This document shows, in pieces, positions 1 through 5,202 of a stretch of 5,538 nt of DNA. Under the pieces are notes generated by a model. The model saw only the letters and a list, made by a program, of their open reading frames with translations. It did no database searches and had not been told where the DNA came from. The stretch comes from Lachnospiraceae bacterium UBA1753 (lineage in GTDB: Bacteria; Bacillota; Clostridia; Lachnospirales; Lachnospiraceae). A program made the translations under genes and the position numbers. The stretch spans positions 1 through 5,538 of the forward strand of contig DCHL01000127.1 of NCBI GenBank assembly GCA_002317595.1, in the 5' to 3' direction. How positions within the stretch are numbered: position 1 is the first letter of the stretch; every line of letters starts with the position of its first letter.

Positions 1-125
1 GCCTTATCATAAGCGGCCGCAATCTCAACCGGATCACCTGCATCCCGAAGATCCACGAAATTTACACCCTTAACAACTCTTCCGTCATTCACATCAAGAC
101 AGGGAATAATTCTTTTTGTATACAT
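1..125 (-). CDS. hisF: Imidazole glycerol phosphate synthase cyclase subunit HisF (N-terminal part, runs off window)
   Basis: The visible 41 residues are the N-terminus of HisF, the (beta/alpha)8-barrel subunit. It uses ammonia delivered by HisH to convert PRFAR into imidazole glycerol phosphate and AICAR, in the cytoplasm, linking histidine and purine synthesis. The start reads MYTKRIIPCLDVNDGRVVKG, matching the HisF family closely. It includes Arg5 of the ammonia gate, the catalytic Asp11 (in CLDV) and Lys19, followed by the family signature LRDAGDP. The ATG is preceded by a GGAAGGA Shine-Dalgarno at 133-139 with 7 nt spacing, which fixes the start. It lies 69 bp downstream of hisH on the same strand, as expected for the two subunits of one complex. 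The second catalytic Asp (about residue 130) lies outside the window, so intactness cannot be judged. Confidence 0.96.
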   Translation of the reverse strand, partial: MYTKRIIPCLDVNDGRVVKGVNFVDLRDAGDPVEIAAAYDK

Positions 126-194
126 ACAATAATCCTTCCAGGTTTGTAATTTCTATTCGTTCAAAAAATAAATCCACTAACTCTGTGGCTGTAT

Positions 195-806
195 TCATGC
201 CGTTATCTCAAGAAAGTTCTTAAGCATCTTAAGACCAACCTCTGAACTCTTCTCTGGATGATACTGGCAGGCAAAAACATTCCCAGACTCAACTGAAGCG
301 TGAATATGCGTGCTGTATTCAGTTGTCGCTGTGACTATTGACTCGTCTTCAGCCTGAAGGTAATAGGAATGCACAAAATAAACGTAGGCTCCCTCATTGA
401 TTCCCTTAAACAGGCGTCCCTCCCTTGGGAAATCAAGGGAATTCCAACCGATGTTTGGTATCTTAAGTCCAGGGCAGTCCGGAATTCTGACAATCTTGCC
501 CTTTAACAGTCCAAGTCCCGGCACTCCAGGTGACTCTTCACTACTTTCAAACATAAGCTGAAGGCCAAGACAGATTCCCAAAAACGGGGTTCCCTTTGCC
601 ACAACTTCCTTAATCACTGACTCAAGATTGTAGGACCTGATTTTTTCCATGCAATCTCCAAATGATCCTACACCAGGAAGAATAACATGGTCAGCATTCA
701 ATATAGTCTCTGCATCTCTTGTAAGCACGGCTTCGCCACCTAATGCCTCAACTGCTTTTATTACACTCTTAATATTTCCTGCATCATAATCAATAACTGC
801 AACCAC
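195..806 (-). CDS. hisH: Imidazole glycerol phosphate synthase glutaminase subunit HisH
   Basis: HisH is the class I glutamine amidotransferase subunit that hydrolyses glutamine and channels ammonia to HisF. From the GTG start the protein is 203 aa, the usual HisH length. It begins VVAVIDYDAGN, a typical HisH N-terminus. Visible motifs are the oxyanion-loop segment PGVGSFGD (residues 44-51), the nucleophile elbow GICLGLQ with Cys79, PNIGWN (117-122), YFVHSYY (143-149), and QYHPEKS carrying catalytic His183 and Glu185, so the triad is complete. The GTG at 806-804 is preferred over an in-frame TTG at 821 because the Shine-Dalgarno TGAGGTG (814-820) lies 7 nt before the GTG and inside the first codons of the longer frame. 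It starts 26 bp after the acidic membrane protein gene and probably shares its transcript. Confidence 0.97.
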   Translation of the reverse strand: MVAVIDYDAGNIKSVIKAVEALGGEAVLTRDAETILNADHVILPGVGSFGDCMEKIRSYNLESVIKEVVAKGTPFLGICLGLQLMFESSEESPGVPGLGLLKGKIVRIPDCPGLKIPNIGWNSLDFPREGRLFKGINEGAYVYFVHSYYLQAEDESIVTATTEYSTHIHASVESGNVFACQYHPEKSSEVGLKMLKNFLEITA

Positions 807-813
807 TAATCCG

Positions 814-820
814 CACCTCA
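814..820 (-). promoter_or_regulatory. Ribosome binding site that sets the hisH GTG start
   Basis: On the minus strand TGAGGTG stands 7 nt before the GTG at 806-804. It would lie within the coding sequence if translation began at the TTG at 821, so it decides for the shorter HisH. Confidence 0.8.
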
Positions 821-832
821 ATCAATTATTCT

Positions 833-3226
833 TTAGTTACCAGCGTGGTATTTTCCATCAGAATCCTGCTGAACGTCAAATGAGAACAGCTCTTCATCGC
901 CGCTTCCAGCTACATTCCCGGCGTTCTCATTTTTCGGAGTAGAATTACTATTTTCGCCCTCATCCTCAGCCTCGCTGGATTCGCCGGCTTCACCCTCAGG
1001 AATAGCATCAAATACTACATTTCCATCTTCATCAACCTGTCCCCAGGCGTCATTTTCGGAATCATCGTCATAGAACTCGATAGAGCTACCGTTATCGCCT
1101 TCATTCGTTTCCTCTGATTCTTCCTGTGCTTCTTCATCCGAATTTACAAAATCATCAAGAAGTTCCTGCGGAATATTTGGTTCAACCACCTGTGGTCCAA
1201 AGAGAAAATCCTCAAGTGCAATCGAGTAATTAATCTCATCACTGATTGCAGCAAACTCTCTTGCTTTACCCTCGTCAAGACCATACTCATCAAGTCCAGA
1301 AAGGATTACCGAATAGTACTTCTCATATTCAGAAGCAACGCCGTACTCCTCAGCCTTCGCATTATACAGGTCATAAGCGTTAACGGCCTGCACGAGCACA
1401 TCCAGAGCCTGAAGCTTCTCGCCTGCATCATTCCAGTGTGCATAACGCTCACCGTATCGCTTCATCTTCATGAGAATGAAGGATTTCTGATACAGATTCT
1501 CATCGTCGCCCTCAAGGTCCAGTCCGACAAGCTTGTTGTAAACAGTCTCGTAGTCTCCCTTGCCAAATGCCTCTCGTGCTTCACTTGCGTATGTCATTCC
1601 AGGGAGCTTATTGACAGCAAAGATGACAAGTCCGATAAACGAACCGCAGACGATAACTATTGCAATAATAAATTTCTTTGATATCCTCTTGCCAACGGGC
1701 TGGTTGTCCTCCGGCTTTACCTTTGGTTTCCGCTCCTTTTTAGGCTTCTTTTCCTTCTTTTTCTTCTCTTTTTTCTTCTTTTCCTTCTTAGGCTTCTTTT
1801 CTTTCTTTTTCTTCTCTTTCTTAGGAGCCTTCGGTTCCTCATCAAGAGCATCAAGTTCCTCAAGAATTGCAATATTCTCTGCGCCTGCAGGATTTTCATA
1901 CTCAACGCCATCCTGACCCAGGTCAGAATCTGCTGAATCTTCATCGTCCTTATTCTTCTTAGAAAACAGCATTGCAATAAGACGCGCAAAGAATCCTGGC
2001 TTCTTTTCACCCGAATCCGGGGTATCATCGTCATCAGATGCTGACGAGCCAGACCTATTACCTGAACTCATTCCAGCCCCATCTGAATCCATATCATCAA
2101 GTCCGTCCTCCGAGAAGAAGTCAATCGGACTATCTTCACCATCACCATCATCCTCATCAGGCATTCCGGAATCAGCATTCTCAAGCATAGCAAGCATATC
2201 ACTGTCGCTATCACCAAGAAGGCCCTCCAGGTCAGATACATCGTCTCCAGCAGCTGCAAAAGCCGCATCCATGTCATCCGCTCCAGCAAACAGCTCATCT
2301 GTCTCAGACAGTTCCCCAGAATCTATATCTGCGATATCAATCTCATCAGGAGAATCCTTATCTGTTTCAAGTCCAAAATCAACCATGTTAAGGCCTTCTG
2401 GCAGACTATACTGATCCTGGTCATTTGCCTCAAGTTCAGGTATTGAATCCAGGAGATCTGCGAGCGACTCCTCACTCGGCATCATAGACTCATCTATAGC
2501 CTCAATAGGTTCATCATCCAATATTCCAGCAGGCTGAATTTCTGGTTCAGCTTCAAGCTCAACCTCAGCTTCTGCCTCTATCGCAGACTCCTCTTCTGGC
2601 GCAGTCTCCTCTGAAGGTGCACTCGTTCCTGCTATTAATGCTGCTATCTCCTCAGGCGTCATTACATGATTCGGATCGTCACTCGGCTCAAATGCTGGCG
2701 CTGGCTCGGGTTCGCTTGCAACCTCAGGCTCGGGTGCGGGTTCCTCTACGGGCGCACTTGTCCCTGCTATCAACGCTGCAATCTCCTCAGGCGTCATCAC
2801 ATGATTCGGGTCATCACTCGGCACGAACGCAGGTGCTGGCTCGGGTGCGGGAATAACCTCTGGCTCGGGTGCGGGAATAACCTCTGGCTCGGGTGCGGGT
2901 TCCTCTACGGGTACACTCGTTCCTGCTATTAATGCTGCTATCTCCTCAGGCGTCATCACATGATTCGGGTCATCGCTTGGCACGAACGCAGGTGCTGGCT
3001 CAGGAACATACTCCGGCTCGGGTTCATTAATAACCTCTGGCTCCGGTTCTGGAATAACCTCAGCCTCGGGTTCAAGTTCTGGCGCAAGTTCAAGCTCAGA
3101 AATAGTCTCAGACTCAGACAGTACATCAGACACATCTGGTTCAGCTGCCGTTTCTTCAGTTGTATCAGCATCAGGCTCAGTAATCGACCTAAGCAAGCGC
3201 TCTAAGTATTCTTCGTTAGGATTCAT
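833..3226 (-). CDS. Large acidic single-pass membrane protein with triplicated FliM_N-like motifs, Lys-rich tract and TPR-like C-terminal domain
   Basis: I do not recognise a named family for this 797-aa protein. Regions in order: a Glu/Pro/Ala-rich acidic segment (20-235) with three near-identical modules at residues 81-104, 134-157 and 179-202, each containing NHVMTPEEIAALIAGTS; an Asp/Glu/Ser-rich disordered segment (236-405); a short amphipathic stretch flanked by lysines, KKPGFFARLIAMLFSKK (408-424); a Lys/Glu tract (464-505); one transmembrane helix (about 519-538); a helical TPR-like region (about 545-680) with phrases such as AREAFGKGDYETVYNKL; and an acidic Ser/Asn/Gly tail (690-797). 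There is no signal peptide. Lysines just before the helix predict the N-terminal two thirds inside the cell and the C-terminal third outside. The start has TAGAGGA 5 nt upstream and lies 18 bp after the sirtuin-like gene. The motif resembles the CheY-binding N-terminus of FliM/FliY (inference). A structural or secretion-related scaffold is an alternative. Confidence 0.85.
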   Translation of the reverse strand: MNPNEEYLERLLRSITEPDADTTEETAAEPDVSDVLSESETISELELAPELEPEAEVIPEPEPEVINEPEPEYVPEPAPAFVPSDDPNHVMTPEEIAALIAGTSVPVEEPAPEPEVIPAPEPEVIPAPEPAPAFVPSDDPNHVMTPEEIAALIAGTSAPVEEPAPEPEVASEPEPAPAFEPSDDPNHVMTPEEIAALIAGTSAPSEETAPEEESAIEAEAEVELEAEPEIQPAGILDDEPIEAIDESMMPSEESLADLLDSIPELEANDQDQYSLPEGLNMVDFGLETDKDSPDEIDIADIDSGELSETDELFAGADDMDAAFAAAGDDVSDLEGLLGDSDSDMLAMLENADSGMPDEDDGDGEDSPIDFFSEDGLDDMDSDGAGMSSGNRSGSSASDDDDTPDSGEKKPGFFARLIAMLFSKKNKDDEDSADSDLGQDGVEYENPAGAENIAILEELDALDEEPKAPKKEKKKKEKKPKKEKKKKEKKKKEKKPKKERKPKVKPEDNQPVGKRISKKFIIAIVIVCGSFIGLVIFAVNKLPGMTYASEAREAFGKGDYETVYNKLVGLDLEGDDENLYQKSFILMKMKRYGERYAHWNDAGEKLQALDVLVQAVNAYDLYNAKAEEYGVASEYEKYYSVILSGLDEYGLDEGKAREFAAISDEINYSIALEDFLFGPQVVEPNIPQELLDDFVNSDEEAQEESEETNEGDNGSSIEFYDDDSENDAWGQVDEDGNVVFDAIPEGEAGESSEAEDEGENSNSTPKNENAGNVAGSGDEELFSFDVQQDSDGKYHAGN
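1613..1672 (-). other. Predicted transmembrane helix of the acidic membrane protein
   Basis: Residues 519-538 (FIIAIVIVCGSFIGLVIFAV) form the only long uncharged hydrophobic run in the protein. It is preceded by GKRISKK and a long lysine tract and followed by a mixed-charge domain. By the positive-inside rule the N-terminal side is cytoplasmic. Confidence 0.88.
1745..1822 (-). repeat. Homopurine (coding strand) Lys/Glu-encoding low-complexity tract
   Basis: The plus strand has an uninterrupted 45-nt pyrimidine run (1745-1789), a short AGG break, and a further 30-nt pyrimidine run (1793-1822). The tract appears as two imperfect units of about 48 bp, each opening with the same AGGCTTCTTTT phrase. 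It encodes runs of KKEKKKK and KKPKKE just before the transmembrane helix. The likely role is a flexible, strongly basic segment lying against the inner face of the membrane. Confidence 0.8.
2621..2986 (-). repeat. Three coding repeats of a 24-residue module (FliM_N-like motif)
   Basis: Three copies encode F(V/E)PSDDPNHVMTPEEIAALI followed by AGTS: 2915-2986, 2756-2827 and 2621-2692. Copies 1 and 2 lie 159 bp apart, and copies 2 and 3 lie 135 bp apart. Copies 1 and 2 differ at about 9 of 102 aligned bases, mostly silently. Copy 3 matches copy 1 exactly over about 43 bases in its central part, so the similarity is mosaic. Pro/Glu/Ala linkers separate the modules. This is a within-gene duplication. 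Confidence 0.93.
2838..2899 (-). repeat. 24-bp tandem repeat encoding EVIPAPEP
   Basis: Two exact 24-bp units (2838-2861, 2862-2885) are followed by a partial unit (2886-2899). They encode consecutive EVIPAPEP octapeptides in the linker between modules 1 and 2. The unit (GGCTCGGGTGCGGG core on the plus strand) is clearly richer in GC than its surroundings, consistent with recent slippage expansion. Confidence 0.9.
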
Positions 3227-3244
3227 TGATATCCTCTATTTTTT

Positions 3245-4048
3245 CTATAAGGAATTGTTAATATATTCAACAGAATTCATCTGTATCGATACCGCTTTAT
3301 CTTCTATATCATCAGGCACAGTCGGAAACAAAAATCCAACACGAATTAATTCAGCCTTATTATTATATCTGCATATTTTTTCAAAGGCAGTCCTGATTAT
3401 TGTAGGATACTGCATCGCAACACCCAGTTCTAACAAAAGGACTTTTTTATTAACCGTCCCCTGTAACCACTTCTGATACCGCTCCCAATCTGCCAGATAG
3501 CCTGCCTCATTATACTTTGAGGCATTAACAGTATTAGGAACAAGATGCCCATTGCACTTGTCACACACTTCCTGAAGTATGGAAGAAATCTTAACTTCAG
3601 GCTTTAACAGCAATGCGCAAACACCCTCAATATAGTCCTCACCATTATACAATGTCTCATGGCATGATGTATCACACTGTAGCCTAAGATATGAGCCAAA
3701 CGGTGCCACAATCTTTTCATTGTCAATTTCAGAATAAAAAATCGCAGGATCCATATTCATAGTGATAAAGAAATAGTTCTTCTCTCTGACAGCGGAATTT
3801 AGCTTTGAATATGCGGAAAAAATATCGCCTGCCATGTCTTCATGTCTCAATGCATAACTTAGCATCAAGGGATACATCCATTCAAAGGATTCCTCTTTCA
3901 ACTGCTCAGACTCAATCTTTTCCAGAAAGACACGATAAATCGACGAGCGCTCGAGAACACGCATACCAGCCTCGAATTCTTCACCCACTCCAATCAGAAC
4001 AAGCTCTGCATCTTCAATTTTTTCTAAAATAGACAAACTTTCACTCAT
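3245..4048 (-). CDS. Divergent SIR2-like (sirtuin-fold) protein, probably catalytically altered
   Basis: A 267-aa protein resembling the sirtuin fold, closest in pattern to the SirTM-type group. Numbering from the ATG at 4048: a degenerate dinucleotide-binding loop VLIGVGEEFEAG (17-28, where sirtuins have GAGxS..SG); ITMNMD (95-100), matching the TQNxD element; a zinc ribbon with Cys125-x3-Cys129 and Cys162-x2-Cys165; LLLELGV (204-210); PTIIRTAFEKI (215-225); and AELIRV (232-237). The catalytic-His position, Gln in SirTM proteins, aligns with Phe117 (APFGSYLRLQC), and the Asn that usually follows the last strand is Gly. NAD chemistry is therefore doubtful; a binding or regulatory role is possible. 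The start is uncertain: an ATG at 4054 is equally possible and no good Shine-Dalgarno is visible. A TTG at 4138 would put the cheV terminator inside the gene. The stop is 18 bp from the next gene, so the two are probably co-transcribed. Confidence 0.8.
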   Translation of the reverse strand: MSESLSILEKIEDAELVLIGVGEEFEAGMRVLERSSIYRVFLEKIESEQLKEESFEWMYPLMLSYALRHEDMAGDIFSAYSKLNSAVREKNYFFITMNMDPAIFYSEIDNEKIVAPFGSYLRLQCDTSCHETLYNGEDYIEGVCALLLKPEVKISSILQEVCDKCNGHLVPNTVNASKYNEAGYLADWERYQKWLQGTVNKKVLLLELGVAMQYPTIIRTAFEKICRYNNKAELIRVGFLFPTVPDDIEDKAVSIQMNSVEYINNSL

Positions 4049-4055
4049 GTGCATT

Positions 4056-4084
4056 ATTGTACCATTATGATAGATATTTGCAAA
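4056..4084 (-). promoter_or_regulatory. Possible promoter for the sirtuin-like / membrane protein / hisHF unit
   Basis: On the minus strand TTTGCA (4079-4084; 4 of 6 matches to the -35 consensus) is followed after 17 bp by TACAAT (4056-4061; 5 of 6 matches to -10). A second -10-like box, TATCAT, lies at 4067-4072. The site sits directly after the cheV terminator, where a new promoter would be expected. With TACAAT the RNA would begin almost at the ATG. In AT-rich DNA such boxes also arise by chance. Confidence 0.35.
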
Positions 4085-4085
4085 C

Positions 4086-4120
4086 AAAAAAACACAGTGG
4101 CATGATTCACACCACTGTGT
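4086..4120 (-). terminator. Intrinsic terminator downstream of cheV
   Basis: Minus-strand RNA would form a perfect 9-bp stem, ACACAGTGG pairing with CCACTGTGT (4112-4120 and 4092-4100), with an 11-nt loop and a run of seven U residues (4092-4086). It lies 26 nt after the cheV stop codon. It separates cheV from the downstream genes, although partial read-through cannot be excluded. Confidence 0.9.
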
Positions 4121-4146
4121 CAGATTAATTTCTGTCAAAAAAACTA

Positions 4147-5055
4147 TTATTTGCCGTATCTCTTTGCAATAAGATCATCGATAACCTTCACGAGATTACC
4201 AATCTCAGGCTTTGAAAGCTGAGCATCAGCTCCGAGATCCTCACCCTTCTTACGCATCTCCTCATTAATAAGTGATGAGAAGATAATGAGGGGAATCTCC
4301 TTGAGTTCTGGAGAAGACTTAACAAGCTTTGTAAGTCTGTGGCCGTCCATAATAGGCATCTCAATATCAGTAATAATGAGTTCTGCAACCTTGTCAAGGA
4401 CGCCTGCCTGTGCAGCCTCATCAAGTTTCTTATAAGCTTCCTCTCCATTTTCAGTACTGGTAATATTAACATAACCAGCCTTCTTAAGCGAATCAACAAT
4501 GAGCTTATTAAGAAGAGGACTATCTTCAGCAATAAGAACAGGAATATCATTCTTGTTTCTATTTCCAAGAGCCTCAATCTCTGCAACCTTAAGTCCAGTC
4601 TCAGGGCTAATATCTGTAACAATCTTCTCAAAATCAAGGATAATAACAAGACGATCATTCAGTTTAATAATACCAGTAGAAAGACCCTCGTCAGCATTGT
4701 TCACAGTAGCGCCGGGTTTTACAATCTCAGTCCAAGACACTCTATGGATTCCAAGAACTTGATCAACATGGAATGCAACATCAAGCTTATTGAAGTTAGT
4801 AATGATGAAAAGACCACCGGGTTCTGAATCTCCCTGTCCAAGGCAGTTCTTCAAACTAATAGCCGTAATCATCACGTCACGTGGCATAAAAATACCCTCA
4901 ATACTGGGGTGTGAATTAGGAACTGGCGTAACAGGCTGGTATGTAATAATCTCACTGATTTTAGCTACATTAATTCCATAATGATTATTGCCAACCTTAA
5001 ACTCAAGAATCTCAAGCTCGTTCGTTCCATTCTCCAATAAAATGTTTGTATCCAT
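4147..5055 (-). CDS. cheV: Chemotaxis coupling protein CheV (CheW-like domain plus receiver domain)
   Basis: The 302-aa length is typical of CheV. An N-terminal CheW-like domain (about 10-150) begins MDTNILLENGTNELEILEF and couples chemoreceptors to the kinase CheA at the membrane-bound array. A C-terminal receiver domain (about 170-300) accepts phosphate from CheA. Visible receiver residues are the acidic pair Glu177-Asp178 (LIAEDSPL), phosphoacceptor Asp230 (ITDIEMPIMDG), Ser260 in IIFSS, and Lys282 in LSKPE, so the phosphorylation site is complete. CheV proteins are known to adjust receptor-kinase coupling during adaptation. The ATG at 5055 is chosen over an in-frame ATG at 5070 because GAGAGGT lies 6 nt before it and overlaps the first codons of the longer frame. 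The gene has its own promoter region and terminator and no other chemotaxis genes beside it, so it appears monocistronic. Confidence 0.97.
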   Translation of the reverse strand: MDTNILLENGTNELEILEFKVGNNHYGINVAKISEIITYQPVTPVPNSHPSIEGIFMPRDVMITAISLKNCLGQGDSEPGGLFIITNFNKLDVAFHVDQVLGIHRVSWTEIVKPGATVNNADEGLSTGIIKLNDRLVIILDFEKIVTDISPETGLKVAEIEALGNRNKNDIPVLIAEDSPLLNKLIVDSLKKAGYVNITSTENGEEAYKKLDEAAQAGVLDKVAELIITDIEMPIMDGHRLTKLVKSSPELKEIPLIIFSSLINEEMRKKGEDLGADAQLSKPEIGNLVKVIDDLIAKRYGK

Positions 5056-5061
5056 CGCTGT

Positions 5062-5068
5062 ACCTCTC
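5062..5068 (-). promoter_or_regulatory. Ribosome binding site that sets the cheV start
   Basis: GAGAGGT on the minus strand, 6 nt before the ATG at 5055-5053. It overlaps codons 1-3 of the alternative ATG at 5070, making that start unlikely. Confidence 0.85.
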
Positions 5069-5079
5069 ATGTTTTTTTG

Positions 5080-5146
5080 TTTTTTGTGAAAAATACAAAA
5101 AACTCAATAAAGTTATTAAGAGTATAACATACTTTTTCACAAAAAA
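5080..5146. repeat. 14-bp perfect inverted repeat around the cheV promoter
   Basis: The arms TTTTTTGTGAAAAA (5080-5093) and TTTTTCACAAAAAA (5133-5146) are exact reverse complements separated by 39 bp. Each arm is itself near-palindromic (T5-N3-A5). One arm lies upstream of the -10 box and the other in the leader, so they are more likely protein-binding sites than an RNA hairpin. The AT-rich composition raises the chance of coincidence. Confidence 0.6.
5121..5129 (-). promoter_or_regulatory. Extended -10 promoter element of cheV
   Basis: On the minus strand TG-T-TATACT forms an extended -10 box (TG at 5129-5128, hexamer 5126-5121). No strong -35 hexamer is present at 16-18 bp, which is acceptable for extended -10 promoters. 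Transcription would begin near 5114, giving a leader of about 58 nt. I see no motility sigma-factor (sigma-28 type) signature. The whole gap between the rRNA terminator and cheV (5056-5172) is otherwise AT-rich, with no other feature apparent. Confidence 0.6.
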
Positions 5147-5172
5147 CACTACATTAAATTTATATTTATTAT

Positions 5173-5202
5173 AAAAAAAAGAGACAACCAAACGGTTGTC
5201 TC
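5173..5202 (-). terminator. Intrinsic terminator of the rRNA operon
   Basis: Minus-strand RNA forms a perfect 9-bp stem, GAGACAACC with GGTTGTCTC (5202-5194 and 5189-5181), a GUUU loop, and a run of eight U residues (5180-5173). It lies about 92 nt beyond the estimated 23S 3' end and closes the rRNA transcript before the cheV promoter. Confidence 0.95.

Noticed and set aside
1560..1916. Plus-strand frame encoding a Phe/Ser-rich protein
   Set aside because: It is the antisense shadow of the Lys/Glu tract of the membrane protein; no ribosome binding site and extreme composition.
2666..2932. Plus-strand frames with repeated Leu/Gly/Cys phrases
   Set aside because: Their repetition is the antisense reading of the coding repeats in the acidic protein.
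2621..2986. Regularly spaced repeats resembling a small CRISPR array
   Set aside because: The repeats are in frame, the spacing is uneven, the linkers are themselves repetitive coding sequence, and no cas gene is present.
4132..4137. Perfect -35 hexamer TTGACA on the minus strand
   Set aside because: No -10-like box occurs at 16-18 bp, and the terminator hairpin lies directly downstream.
4049..4138. Longer N-terminus for the sirtuin-like protein from a TTG at 4138
   Set aside because: It would translate the cheV terminator hairpin, has no Shine-Dalgarno, and the sirtuin-like similarity begins only after the internal methionines.
4147..5055. Two separate genes, cheW-like and cheY-like
   Set aside because: The frame is continuous with the normal CheV domain order and length, so it is one fused protein, not a novel fusion.
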